A DNA stretch of 64,000 nucleotides, from the NCBI RefSeq assembly GCF_036346595.1, contig NZ_CP107834.1:1364001-1428000 (forward strand). Reading direction: 5' to 3'. The notes under the pieces are model-generated. The model ran no database searches and was not told the origin of the DNA. It saw only the letters and a program-made list of their open reading frames with translations. Made by a program: the position numbers and the translations under genes. This DNA is from Streptomyces sp. NBC_00525 (GTDB lineage: Bacteria; Actinomycetota; Actinomycetes; Streptomycetales; Streptomycetaceae). The first letter of the stretch is position 1, and each line of letters starts with the position of its first letter. Below are positions 40,298 to 49,205 of the stretch, piece after piece.

Positions 40298-41700
40298 CGG
40301 CCCGCGACCTCGCCCTCGGTCGCGTTCTCCAGCAGTGCGGTGACCACCTGTTCCAGGCCGACCGACCGGGACGCCTTCACCAGCACCACGTCACCCGGGC
40401 GCAGTTCCCTGCGCAACAGGTCGACGGCAGCCTGTGCGTCGGACACGTGCACCGACTCCTCACCCCACGAACCCTCGTTGTATGCGCCCAGTTGCAGCCA
40501 GGAGGCCTCTCTGCCCCCGACCGCGACGAGCTTGCTGACGTTGAGCCGGACGGCGAGCCGTCCGACCGCGTCGTGCTCGGCGAGCGAGGCGTCGCCGAGC
40601 TCGGCCATCAGGCCGAGCACCGCCCACGTACGACGCCCCTTCCCCATGGCGGCCAGAGCGCGCAGCGCGGCCTTCATGGATTCGGGGTTGGCGTTGTAGG
40701 CGTCATTGACGAACGTCACGCCGTCCGGACGCTCGGTGACCTCCATGCGCCAGCGGGAGAGGGTGCCCGCCTCGGAGAGCCCTTCGGCGATCTCGTCTGC
40801 GGACAGGCCCAGCTCATGGGCGACGGCGGCCGCGGCGAGCGCGTTCGACACGTGGTGCTCACCGTACAGGCGCATGGTCACCTCGCTGCACCCGGTGGGT
40901 GTGTGGAGACGGAACGCGGGGCGTCCGTCCTCGGTGAGGCGTACGGCTTCGCCCCGTACGTCCGCATCCGCGGCTTCGCCGAAGAGCACCACACGGGCCC
41001 GGGTACGGGAGGACATGGCGCGAACCAGAGGGTCGTCGGCGTTGAGCACGGCGACGCCGTCCGCGGGCAGCGACTCGACCATCTCGCCCTTGGCCAGGGC
41101 GATCTGCTCCTTGCCGCCGAACTCGCCGATGTGGGCGCTGCCGACGTTGAGCACGAGGCCGATGCGCGGGGGGACGAGTCCGGTGAGGTAGCGGATGTCC
41201 CCGACGTAGCGGGCGCCCATTTCGAGGACCAGGTGCCGGGTCTCGTCGGTGGCGCGCAGCGCGGTGAGCGGCAGGCCGATCTCGTTGTTGAGGTTGCCCT
41301 CCGGGTAGACGGTGGGCCCCTTGCGCTCCAGGAGCTGCGCGATGAGGTCCTTGGTGGAGGTCTTGCCCGCGGAGCCGGTGAGGGCTACGACGGTGGCGCC
41401 GAGGCGGCCGACGACGGCGCGGGCGAGCGCGCCGAGGGCGGCCACGACGTCGTCCACGACGATGGCGGGCACGCCGACGGGGCGGGTGGCCAGGACGAGG
41501 GCCGCGCCCGCCTCGACGGCGCGCGCGGCGTAGTCGTGGCCGTCGGCCCGCTCGCCGGCGAAGGCGACGAAGAGGCTGCCGGGCGTCACCTTGCGGGAGT
41601 CGATGACGACGGGTCCGCCGACGGTCACCGACCGATCCGGTATGTCGTGTGTCTGCCCGCCGACGATTTCGGCGATCTCGGCGAGGGTAAGGGCGATCAC
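40294..41700 (-). CDS. murF: UDP-MurNAc-tripeptide:D-Ala-D-Ala ligase
   Basis: 468 aa Mur ligase adding D-Ala-D-Ala. P-loop ALTGSAGKTSTKD, EGNLNNEIGLPLT, EMGARYVGDI and the NDAYNANPESMKAAL motif are typical of MurF. GTG start at 41700 four nt after the murE stop. Overlaps mraY by 4 nt. Confidence 0.97.
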   Translation of the reverse strand: MIALTLAEIAEIVGGQTHDIPDRSVTVGGPVVIDSRKVTPGSLFVAFAGERADGHDYAARAVEAGAALVLATRPVGVPAIVVDDVVAALGALARAVVGRLGATVVALTGSAGKTSTKDLIAQLLERKGPTVYPEGNLNNEIGLPLTALRATDETRHLVLEMGARYVGDIRYLTGLVPPRIGLVLNVGSAHIGEFGGKEQIALAKGEMVESLPADGVAVLNADDPLVRAMSSRTRARVVLFGEAADADVRGEAVRLTEDGRPAFRLHTPTGCSEVTMRLYGEHHVSNALAAAAVAHELGLSADEIAEGLSEAGTLSRWRMEVTERPDGVTFVNDAYNANPESMKAALRALAAMGKGRRTWAVLGLMAELGDASLAEHDAVGRLAVRLNVSKLVAVGGREASWLQLGAYNEGSWGEESVHVSDAQAAVDLLRRELRPGDVVLVKASRSVGLEQVVTALLENATEGEVAGR

Positions 41701-41704
41701 TTGG

Positions 41705-43273
41705 TCATCCCTGACTGTTGTTCTCGTGGTGGGAGGCGGCAGGGCCGGCGCCGTGCCCCAGGGTCCGTTCGATGGCCTCGCGCAGGACGACCCGGTCGTC
41801 GAAGGGGCGGACGACACCGTGGACGTCCTGGCCCTGCTCGTGGCCCTTGCCGGCGACGAGCACGGTGTCGCCCGGCTCGGCGCGGCTCACCGCGGCCGCG
41901 ACGGCCGCGGCCCGGTCGGCGTCGACGAGGACGTCCCCGCGTTCGTGGACGGGCACCTCGGCGGCGCCGGCGAGCATGGCGGCGAGGATGCCGAGGGGGT
42001 CCTCGGAGCGGGGGTTGTCGGAGGTCAGTACGGCGGTGTCGGCGAGCCGGGCCGCCGCCGCGCCCATCGGGCCGCGCTTGGTGGTGTCGCGGTCGCCGCC
42101 GCAGCCGAGGACGATGTGCAGCCGGCCCTTGGTGACCTTGCGCAGGGCGCGCAGCACGGATTCGACGGCGTCGGTCTTGTGCGCGTAGTCGACGAGCGCG
42201 AGGTAGGGCTGCCCGGCGTCGACCCGCTCCAGCCGTCCGGGCACGCCCGGTACGGCGCCGACGCCGTCGGCCGCGGTCTGCGGGTCGATGCCGGCGACGG
42301 CGAGGGTGACGATCGCGGCCAGGGTGTTGGCGACGTTGAACGGGCCGGGCAGCGGGGCCTTGGCGGCGGCCCGTTCGCCCTGCGGGCCGACGACGGTGAA
42401 CGTGGAGCCGAGCGGCCCGACGACGACATCCTCGGCGCGCCAGTCGGCGTCCGGGTGGCCCTCGGCGGAGAAGGTCGTCACCGGCACGGCCGCCTCGGTG
42501 ACGAGCCTGCGGCCGTACGCGTCGTCGTAGTTGACGACGCCCCGCCTGCTGAGCCGGGGCGTGAACAGCTGCGCCTTGGCCTGGAAGTAGTCCTCCATGC
42601 CGGAGTGGAACTCCATGTGCTCCGGGCTGAGGTTGTTGAAGACGGCGATGTCGAAGACGCAGCCGTCGACCCGGCCGAGGACCAGCGCGTGGCTGGAGAC
42701 CTCCATCGTGACGGCGTCCACGCCGCGTTCGCGCATGACGGCGAGCAGGGCCTGCAGGTCGGTGGCCTCGGGCGTGGTGCGCTCGGACTTGATGCGCTCG
42801 TCGCCGATCCGCATCTCCACGGTGCCGATGAGTCCGGTGGCGCGGCCGGCGCCCCGGAAGCCGCCCTCGACGAGGTAGGCGGTGGTGGTCTTGCCGGACG
42901 TGCCGGTGATGCCGATCCGCAGGAGTCCGGTGCCGGGCCTTCCGTAGATCTCGGCCGCGAGGTCACCCATCCGGGCGCGCGGCTCGTCGGTGACCAGGAC
43001 CGGTACCCCGGTGGCGCGGGCGCGTTCGGCGCCGGAGGGGTCGGTGAGGATGGCGGCGGCGCCGAGCCCGGCCGCCTGGGCGGCGAAGTCGGCGCCGTGC
43101 AGGCGGGCGCCGGGCAGGGCCGCGTAGAGGTCTCCGGGGCGCACGGCGCGGGAGTCGTGGGTGATGCCGGTGACGTCACCGGTGCCGGGTGGTTCGATTC
43201 CCAGCCGCTCGGCCAGTGTGACGAGGGAGGTCGGCCGCAGCCGGTCCGGGCGGGGCGCTCCCGGATAGTTCAC
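41705..43273 (-). CDS. murE: UDP-MurNAc-L-Ala-D-Glu:diaminopimelate ligase
   Basis: 522 aa from GTG 43273 (AAGGA 7 nt upstream). P-loop GITGTSGKTTTAYL, then ERTTPEATDLQ, and the DNPRSEDP motif that marks diaminopimelate-type (not lysine-type) enzymes, as expected for LL-DAP Streptomyces cell walls. An in-frame GTG at 43420 also has a good ribosome-binding site (GGAGA) and would add 49 disordered residues and shorten the gap to ftsI to 18 nt; both starts may be used. Confidence 0.95.
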   Translation of the reverse strand: MNYPGAPRPDRLRPTSLVTLAERLGIEPPGTGDVTGITHDSRAVRPGDLYAALPGARLHGADFAAQAAGLGAAAILTDPSGAERARATGVPVLVTDEPRARMGDLAAEIYGRPGTGLLRIGITGTSGKTTTAYLVEGGFRGAGRATGLIGTVEMRIGDERIKSERTTPEATDLQALLAVMRERGVDAVTMEVSSHALVLGRVDGCVFDIAVFNNLSPEHMEFHSGMEDYFQAKAQLFTPRLSRRGVVNYDDAYGRRLVTEAAVPVTTFSAEGHPDADWRAEDVVVGPLGSTFTVVGPQGERAAAKAPLPGPFNVANTLAAIVTLAVAGIDPQTAADGVGAVPGVPGRLERVDAGQPYLALVDYAHKTDAVESVLRALRKVTKGRLHIVLGCGGDRDTTKRGPMGAAAARLADTAVLTSDNPRSEDPLGILAAMLAGAAEVPVHERGDVLVDADRAAAVAAAVSRAEPGDTVLVAGKGHEQGQDVHGVVRPFDDRVVLREAIERTLGHGAGPAASHHENNSQG

Positions 43274-43438
43274 AGGCGCGTCCTTCTGGGTCGTTCGGGA
43301 CTGTTCAGCGTGGGGCACGGCGGTGAGCGTACCGGGCGCACCCGGCCTCTCGCGAAGTGAGGGTGCGGCGGAACGGACGTTCTCGTTCCGGTTCCCTGGA
43401 TCGGGGGTGATGGTCGTCACTGAGGGGTCTCCGCGAGT

Positions 43439-45424
43439 TCACTCGCCGGTTCCGAAGAACACCGGCAGATCGGCCGGCGCGCGGCCGGTGGGGGGCGTCT
43501 GGAGGGTCTTGAGGGCGAATTCCATGACCTGCTTGTAGATGGGTCCGCAGGTCTGGCCGCCGAAGTGGCTGCCCTTGGTGGGGTTCTGGATCGCGCAGTA
43601 GACGGTGACCTGGGGGTTGTCGGCGGGCGCGAAGCCGGCGAAGGACGCGGTGTAGCCGTGGTAGCCGCCGCGCACCGGGTCGACGCGGTTGGCGGTGCCG
43701 GTCTTGCCCGCGACCCGGTAGCCGGGGATCTGGGCCTTGGTGCCGGTGCCCTCCTGGTCGCTGACGACCGATTCGAGCATGCGGGCGAGGGTCTTGGCGG
43801 TCTTCTCGCTGACGACCCGGGTCTGTTCGGGGGCCTCGGCCGGGGTGAAGCGGCCGTCCGGGCCCCGGGTGCCGCGTACCAGCGTCGGCTGGATGCGTAC
43901 GCCGCCGTTGGCGATCGTGGAGTAGATCGAGGCGGCCTGCATGGCGTTGAGGGAGAGGCCCTGGCCGAACGGGATCGTGTACTGCTGCGAGGTGGACCAG
44001 TCCTCGGGCTTGGCGAGTAGGCCGGCCGTCTCGCCGGGGTAGCCGAGCCCGGTGGGCGATCCGATGCCGAATTTCCTCAGATAGGAGTACAGGACCTTGT
44101 TGGCCTCGGCCTGCGTCCTGCCCAGCTCGCCGGTGGCCATGATGGTGCCGATGTTGCTGGACTTGGCGAGTACGCCGTTGAGCGTCAGGTGCCAGGTGGG
44201 GTGGTCGATGTCGTCCTTGAAGAGGCGGTCGCCCCGGTGCAGCCGGTTGGGGACCGTGACATGGGTGAGGGGCGTGGCGGCGCCCTCCTCCAGGACGGCG
44301 GCCATGGACATCACCTTGCTGGTGGAGCCGGGCTCGTAGACGTCCTGGAGGGCCGCGTTGCCCAGCGCCGCGGCGTCGGCCTGCGAGAGGTCGTTGGGGT
44401 CGAAGCCGGGGGCGTTGGCCATGGCGAGGACCTCGCCGGTGCGGGTGTTCTGCACGACGACGTAGCCGCGGTCGGCCTTGGACTTGGCCACCTGGTCGGA
44501 GATGGCCTTCTGGGCCGCCCACTGGATGTCGCGGTCGATGGTCAGCTCGATGTCGGAGCCGGGCACCGCCGGGATCTCCTTGGTGCCCGCCGTGGGCACC
44601 CGCCGGCCGCCGGACTGGGCGTACTTGATGGTGCCGTCCTCGCCCGCCAGTTCCTTGTCCAGCTGGAACTCCAGGCCGCCCGCGCCCTCGCCGCCGGCGT
44701 TGACGTAACCCAGTATCCCGGCGGCCAGGGCCCCGTTGGGGTAGACCCGCTTGGTGGTGCTCTCCTGGAAGACGCCCGCGAGGACGTTCGCGCCGGGGCC
44801 GCCGGCGGCCTTGTCCTTGGCGGCCTTCTCGGCGAAGACGGACTTGAGGTCCTTGATCTGCTTCCATACCTGCGGCGTCTGCCTGCGGGCCAGGACCGCG
44901 TAGCGGCTCTTCGGCTTGGAGAGCTTCTTGACCAGGTCGTCCGCGTCCACGCCCAGGATCGGCGCGAGCAGCGCGGCGGCCTGCTGCGGGGCGTCGGGGG
45001 CCTTGCTGTCGGCCGGGGTGAACATCTTGGGGTCGGCGGTGATGTCGTACGCGTCCACGCTGGTGGCCAGCGCGATGCCGCTGCGGTCGGTGATCTCGCC
45101 GCGCTCGGCGGCGACCGTGTAGCTCAGGTAGCGGTTCTTCTCGGCCTTCGCGGCGTACGCGTGGGCGTCGACCGCCTGGACCTGGAGGAGCCGGACGACG
45201 AACGCGATCATGACGAGCGTCAGGGCGAGGCTGATCAGCCGGAGCCTGGGGCGCGGGCTGCCCAGCCGCAGCGTCCGGGCGGCCCGCCCGCGCGGTGTCC
45301 GGCCGCGCGGCGGGGCGGCGGGGGCGCGCCGCCGCTGCTGGGGCCGGGGGCGGCCGGAGGCGGCGGCGTTACGGGGTCGCGCGGGGCCGGGGACCCGGCG
45401 GCGCGGCGGTTCCTTGGGGGGCAC
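43439..45424 (-). CDS. ftsI: Septal transpeptidase FtsI (PBP3)
   Basis: 661 aa class B penicillin-binding protein. A basic, Pro/Arg-rich N-terminal tail (~60 residues) precedes one TM helix (LISLALTLVMIAFVVRLLQV). The dimerisation domain follows, then the transpeptidase domain with SxxK at STSK 367-370, SSN 422-424 and KTGT 574-577. It cross-links septal peptidoglycan and partners with FtsW. GTG at 45424 comes 4 nt after the ftsL stop. Full catalytic set is intact. Confidence 0.97.
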   Translation of the reverse strand: MPPKEPPRRRVPGPARPRNAAASGRPRPQQRRRAPAAPPRGRTPRGRAARTLRLGSPRPRLRLISLALTLVMIAFVVRLLQVQAVDAHAYAAKAEKNRYLSYTVAAERGEITDRSGIALATSVDAYDITADPKMFTPADSKAPDAPQQAAALLAPILGVDADDLVKKLSKPKSRYAVLARRQTPQVWKQIKDLKSVFAEKAAKDKAAGGPGANVLAGVFQESTTKRVYPNGALAAGILGYVNAGGEGAGGLEFQLDKELAGEDGTIKYAQSGGRRVPTAGTKEIPAVPGSDIELTIDRDIQWAAQKAISDQVAKSKADRGYVVVQNTRTGEVLAMANAPGFDPNDLSQADAAALGNAALQDVYEPGSTSKVMSMAAVLEEGAATPLTHVTVPNRLHRGDRLFKDDIDHPTWHLTLNGVLAKSSNIGTIMATGELGRTQAEANKVLYSYLRKFGIGSPTGLGYPGETAGLLAKPEDWSTSQQYTIPFGQGLSLNAMQAASIYSTIANGGVRIQPTLVRGTRGPDGRFTPAEAPEQTRVVSEKTAKTLARMLESVVSDQEGTGTKAQIPGYRVAGKTGTANRVDPVRGGYHGYTASFAGFAPADNPQVTVYCAIQNPTKGSHFGGQTCGPIYKQVMEFALKTLQTPPTGRAPADLPVFFGTGE

Positions 45425-45428
45425 TGCG

Positions 45429-45980
45429 TCACCTGCCGGGGCTCGTGGAGGGCTGGGCGGCCGGGGTGGCGCCCGCCGTGCCCGAGGGGCCGGGCGCGGG
45501 CGTGGCGGCGGCAGGCGTGGCGGCCTGCGCGGGGGATGCGGTGGGGGTGGGCGTGCCGGCGGGGGACGCGGTGGCTGCGGGGGTCGTCGGCGGGGGCGCG
45601 GTGACCGGGGCGGGGGCGGCCTCGGACGGGACGCCCCGGACCTTGCCGTCCGGGCCGAGGAAGGCGGGGCTGCCGCCGGGGACCATGCCCAGCTCACGGG
45701 CGCGCCGCTCCAGGGCGTCGGGCTCGAAGGAGGCGTCGACGTCGCGCTGGAGGGCCTGCTGCTCGTCGGTGAGCTCGGTGGTCCGCTTCTTCAGCTCGCT
45801 CAGCTCGAAGGAGCCTTCGTTGAGCGCCGAGTTGAGCAGCAGCAGGGTGATCAGGCCGCCGCCCAGGAGCAGCACGACCAGCAGCACGAACGGGGTCCGG
45901 GCGGCGGTGCTCGGCCCGGCGGGCATCAGCCGGGTGAGCCGTGCGGCGCGTCCTTTCACCTGCCCGGCCGGTTTGCTCAC
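45429..45980 (-). CDS. ftsL: FtsL-like septum formation protein
   Basis: 183 aa bitopic protein: basic N-terminus, one TM ([19 protein letters not shown]), then a leucine-zipper-like coiled coil ([20 protein letters not shown]), matching FtsL/DivIC topology. The last ~70 residues are Pro/Ala/Thr-rich and probably disordered outside the membrane. GTG start overlaps the rsmH stop as GTGA. Position between rsmH and ftsI supports FtsL although sequence similarity in this family is low. Confidence 0.9.
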   Translation of the reverse strand: MSKPAGQVKGRAARLTRLMPAGPSTAARTPFVLLVVLLLGGGLITLLLLNSALNEGSFELSELKKRTTELTDEQQALQRDVDASFEPDALERRARELGMVPGGSPAFLGPDGKVRGVPSEAAPAPVTAPPPTTPAATASPAGTPTPTASPAQAATPAAATPAPGPSGTAGATPAAQPSTSPGR

Positions 45981-46942
45981 CGCTCGTCCTCGCGGATGCG
46001 CTGGGCGCCGCGCAGCCGGGCGGGGGCGGCGCGCCGGTTCTCGGCGACCTCTTCCTCGGTGGGGAGTTCGGCGCCCCGGGTGAGCAGTTTGAGCCGGGGC
46101 TGGTAGCGCTCGGGGACGACGGGCAGGCCGGGCGGGGCGGTGTTGGCGGCGCCGGCCGCGAGGACCTGCTTCACCAGCCGGTCCTCCAGCGACTGGTAGG
46201 CGAGGACCGCGATGCGGCCGCCCACGGCGAGGGAGGCGACGGCTGCCGGGATGGCCCGCTCCAGCACCGTCAGCTCGCCGTTGACCTCGATGCGCAGGGC
46301 CTGGAAGGTGCGCTTGGCGGGGTTGCCGCCGGTGCGCATGGCGGCCTGCGGCAGGGCTTCGCGGATCAGTTCGACGAGCCGGGCGCTGTTGGTGAAGGGT
46401 TCCCTCTCGCGTTCGCGCACGATGGCGGAGACGATCCGCTTGGCCTGCTTCTCCTCGCCGTACGCGCGCAGGATGCGCACCAGCTCGCCCGGCGGGTAGG
46501 TGTTGAGGACCTCGGCGGCGCTGATGCCGGTCGTCTGGTCCATGCGCATGTCGAGGGGCGCGTCGCGGGCGTAGGCGAAGCCCCGGTCGGACTCGTCCAG
46601 CTGCATCGAGGAGACGCCGAGGTCGAACAGGATGCCCTGCACCCTGGGGATGCCGAGCCGGTCGAGGACCTCGGGCAGCTCGTCGTAGACGGCGTGCACC
46701 AGGGTCGCGCGGTCGCCGTAGGGGGCGAGCCGCTCGCCGGAGAGGCGCAGCGCCTCCTTGTCGCGGTCCAGCGCGATCAGCCGGACGGCGGGGAAGGCGG
46801 AGAGCAGCGCCTCGCTGTGGCCGCCGAGGCCCAGGGTGCAGTCGACGACCACGGGGGGCTGGGGGCCGGACGCCTCCAGAGCCGGTGCCAGCAGGTCCAG
46901 GCATCGCTGGAGCATCACCGGGACGTGTCGGGTCTGGCTCAT
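45977..46942 (-). CDS. rsmH: 16S rRNA (cytosine-1402-N4)-methyltransferase
   Basis: 321 aa SAM-dependent methyltransferase (formerly MraW). Starts [17 protein letters not shown]; the SAM-binding motif [14 protein letters not shown] and [12 protein letters not shown] follow, and the family motif [12 protein letters not shown] lies near the end. ATG 46942 has GAGAGG just upstream. First gene of the dcw operon; there is no mraZ before it, as in other Streptomyces. Confidence 0.97.
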   Translation of the reverse strand: MSQTRHVPVMLQRCLDLLAPALEASGPQPPVVVDCTLGLGGHSEALLSAFPAVRLIALDRDKEALRLSGERLAPYGDRATLVHAVYDELPEVLDRLGIPRVQGILFDLGVSSMQLDESDRGFAYARDAPLDMRMDQTTGISAAEVLNTYPPGELVRILRAYGEEKQAKRIVSAIVREREREPFTNSARLVELIREALPQAAMRTGGNPAKRTFQALRIEVNGELTVLERAIPAAVASLAVGGRIAVLAYQSLEDRLVKQVLAAGAANTAPPGLPVVPERYQPRLKLLTRGAELPTEEEVAENRRAAPARLRGAQRIREDER

Positions 46943-46977
46943 GCGCCCTCTCAGGCTCAGCTCCCGGAGGGCGGGAC

Positions 46978-47074
46978 GTACGGCCTGGTCCCCGCCCGCT
47001 CGCGAAGGGGAGGTCCGCCGGCGCCGGGGAAGGGGCGTCAGCCGACCGGCGAGCGGGAGAGGGCCGGGCCGTAC
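46978..47074 (-). ncRNA. Long leader hairpin of the dcw operon, candidate mraW RNA motif
   Basis: Positions 46978-47003 and 47049-47074 form a 26-position stem with 24 pairs (two wobbles) and two mismatches: GTACGGCC pairs with GGCCGTAC and CCCGCTCGC with GCGAGCGGG. The 45-nt apical part can pair further (GGTC 47012 with GACC 47044). It ends 35 nt before the rsmH start. A structured 'mraW RNA' is described in 5' leaders of actinomycete mraW (rsmH) operons, and position and shape fit it. Confidence 0.6.
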
Positions 47075-47320
47075 GTACGCCGCGCACACGGGGAATAGTT
47101 CGAAATGTGCAGGCTGTCGGTAACTTCCCGTCACTTTAGTCCACCCTGCCACTCGATCGATTCCCGATCAATCAACCCGGCAGCGCGTCGGCGCCCGTCC
47201 GTTCACCCGCGCGGATGTCTGGAGGCGGGCTTGTGGATTACCTCACAACAATGGCTGTTGACGTTTTTTGTCCGCTTCCCCGTCCCTCCTGGAGGCATGA
47301 GGGGGTCTAACGTCTTGAGC
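47075..47320. other. Intergenic control region between rsmH and carbonic anhydrase
   Basis: Divergent promoters of the dcw operon (minus) and the carbonic anhydrase gene (plus) must lie here; the middle (about 47090-47280) is much less GC-rich than the genome. CAACA-ATGGC-TGTTG (47246-47260) is a small inverted repeat next to a TTGACG hexamer (47258-47263). TAACGT (47308-47313) is a good -10 for the plus strand. I see no gene. Confidence 0.5.
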
Positions 47321-47860
47321 ATGTCGACTTCTGCGCACTCCCCCGCCGAGCCCTCCGCCCCAGCAGCCACGGTCACCGACCGTCTGGTGGAGGCGAACAG
47401 CAAGTACGCCTCAGAGTTCACGGACCCCGGTATGGACGCCAAGCCGGTGCTCCAGGTCGCCGTGGTCGCCTGCATGGACGCCCGGCTCGACCTGCACAAG
47501 GCCCTCGGCCTGGCGCTGGGCGACTGCCACACCATCCGCAACGCCGGCGGCGTGGTCACCGACGACGTCATCCGCTCGCTGGCGATCAGTCAGCGCGCGC
47601 TCGGCACCCGCAGCATCGTGCTCATCCACCACACGACCTGCGGCATGGAGTCGATCACCGAGGACTTCCGCCAGGAGCTGGAGCGCGAGGTCGGACAGCG
47701 GCCGTCGTGGGCCGTGGAGGCGTACACCGACGCCGACCAGGACGTCCGCCAGTCGATGCAGCGGGTCCGCACCTCGCCGTTCCTGAAGCACACCGACGAC
47801 GTGCGCGGGTTCGTCTTCGACGTGACCACCGGCAAGCTGCGCGAGGTCCTGCCGGCCTGA
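47321..47860 (+). CDS. Beta-class carbonic anhydrase
   Basis: 179 aa. Zinc site of the beta class: ACMDARLD (Cys51, Asp53, Arg55) and HTTC (His104, Cys107), with GDCHTIRNAGG between. Interconverts CO2 and bicarbonate. The ATG at 47321 has no well-spaced Shine-Dalgarno; the TAACGT hexamer ends 7 nt before it, so the mRNA may be leaderless. Short variant of the family. Confidence 0.93.
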   Translation: MSTSAHSPAEPSAPAATVTDRLVEANSKYASEFTDPGMDAKPVLQVAVVACMDARLDLHKALGLALGDCHTIRNAGGVVTDDVIRSLAISQRALGTRSIVLIHHTTCGMESITEDFRQELEREVGQRPSWAVEAYTDADQDVRQSMQRVRTSPFLKHTDDVRGFVFDVTTGKLREVLPA

Positions 47861-48022
47861 CCGGGGGTTCCCGCGGACCGGAGGGGATCGGGGTTTCCGC
47901 ACGTCGCAGGGCGGCGGATGAACACCTTCCGGTGACAAAATCCTCACCCAATCCGACAAATCACCCGCGGTTGTCCACAGGCGAGTGACACGGAGCGGTA
48001 ACGGCAACAAGAATGCGTGAGT

Positions 48023-48055
48023 GACACCACGCCGGACCTCGTCCGGCGCGGTGTC
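48023..48055 (+). terminator. Hairpin downstream of carbonic anhydrase / in the moxR leader
   Basis: 15-nt arms (48023-48037 and 48041-48055) with one A-C mismatch and a CTC loop. It lies 162 nt past the carbonic anhydrase stop and 98 nt before moxR, so it may be a distal terminator or part of the moxR leader. Confidence 0.5.
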
Positions 48056-48108
48056 CGCATTTCGGGGTGGGCCGGGCCGCACGAGGGCGCCGGCCCGTGA
48101 CTGGGGAA

Positions 48109-48133
48109 CCCCGTGCTCCCCGTGAGCACGGGG
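48109..48133 (+). promoter_or_regulatory. Hairpin just before the moxR ribosome-binding site
   Basis: CCCCGTGCTC / GAGCACGGGG, 10 bp, 5-nt loop, ending 8-9 nt before the GAGGAGG ribosome-binding site of moxR. It could stabilise the leader or affect access to the site. Possible terminator or attenuator. Confidence 0.45.
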
Positions 48134-48152
48134 GCAGGGCCGAGGAGGGCCG

Positions 48153-49205
48153 GTGACGACCTATGACGATCGAGCGAGCCTCACAGATCTGACCAGCACC
48201 GCGGAACGGGTGCGCAGGTCGATGGAGAGCGTGATCGAGGGCAAGCCCGAGGTCGTACGGCTCACGCTGACCGTGCTCCTCGCCGAGGGGCATCTACTGA
48301 TCGAGGACGTACCCGGCGTCGGCAAGACCATGCTGGCCAAGGCGCTGGCCCGGTCCGTGGACTGCTCGGTGCGGCGCATCCAGTTCACGCCCGACCTGCT
48401 GCCGTCGGACATCACCGGCGTGTCCATATACGACCAGCAGCGGCGCGAGTTCGAGTTCAAGCCGGGCGCGATCTTCGCCCAGGTCGTGATCGGCGACGAG
48501 ATCAACCGCGCCTCGCCCAAGACCCAGTCCGCGCTGCTGGAGTCCATGGAGGAGCGCCAGGTCACCATCGACGGGCACAGTTACGAGCTGCCCGACCCCT
48601 TCATGGTCGTGGCGACGCAGAACCCGGTGGAGATGGAGGGCACGTATCCGCTGCCCGAGGCCCAGCGCGACCGCTTCATGGCGCGGGTGTCGATCGGCTA
48701 TCCCAGCGCGGAGGCCGAGCTCAGGATGCTCGATGTGCACGGCGGCCTCTCCCCGCTCGACGACCTCCAGCCCGTGGCGCACGCGCACGACATCGTGAAG
48801 CTCATCGACGCGGTGCGCGCGGTGCACGTCGCGGAGGCCGTCCGCGGGTACGCGGTGCAGATCGTCGGCGCCACCCGCAACCACCCCGACCTCCGGCTCG
48901 GCGCCTCCCCGCGCGCCACGCTGCATCTGCTGCGCGCGGCCAAGGCGTCCGCCGCGCTGTCCGGCCGCGACTACTGCCTGCCGGACGACGTGCAGGCCCT
49001 GGCGGTCGCGGTGCTCGCCCACCGGCTGCTGCCCACCGCGCAGGCCCAGCTCAACCGGCGCGGCGCGGAGCAGATCGTGCGGGAGATCCTCGCCCGGACC
49101 CCGGTGCCCACGGCGGGCGGCGCGGGCCCGGCGCCCGCCCACCCGTATCCGGCAGCGGGCCCGGCCTACGGCGCTCCGCAGCAGCCCGGCGCGCGGCGGC
49201 CGTGA
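48153..49205 (+). CDS. MoxR-family AAA+ ATPase
   Basis: 350 aa. Walker A EDVPGVGKTMLAKA, Walker B VVIGDEINRA, sensor 1 ATQNPVEMEG and the arginine-finger segment PEAQRDRFMARV are present. MoxR proteins act as chaperones for assembly or maturation of neighbouring gene products. The C-terminal Pro/Ala tail is disordered. GTG at 48153 with GAGGAGG upstream. First gene of a MoxR-DUF58-transglutaminase operon. Confidence 0.94.
   Translation: MTTYDDRASLTDLTSTAERVRRSMESVIEGKPEVVRLTLTVLLAEGHLLIEDVPGVGKTMLAKALARSVDCSVRRIQFTPDLLPSDITGVSIYDQQRREFEFKPGAIFAQVVIGDEINRASPKTQSALLESMEERQVTIDGHSYELPDPFMVVATQNPVEMEGTYPLPEAQRDRFMARVSIGYPSAEAELRMLDVHGGLSPLDDLQPVAHAHDIVKLIDAVRAVHVAEAVRGYAVQIVGATRNHPDLRLGASPRATLHLLRAAKASAALSGRDYCLPDDVQALAVAVLAHRLLPTAQAQLNRRGAEQIVREILARTPVPTAGGAGPAPAHPYPAAGPAYGAPQQPGARRP

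Noticed and set aside
45235..45432. Small 65-aa frame with a GTG overlapping the ftsL stop as GTGA
   Set aside because: It lies out of frame inside the 5' end of ftsI and is Pro/Ala/Arg-rich; the ftsI GTG at 45424 gives the true protein.
48109..48140. GTGCTCCCCGTGAGCACGGGG looks like a type I-E CRISPR repeat of Streptomyces
   Set aside because: Only one copy is present, no spacers and no cas genes; it is a simple hairpin before moxR.
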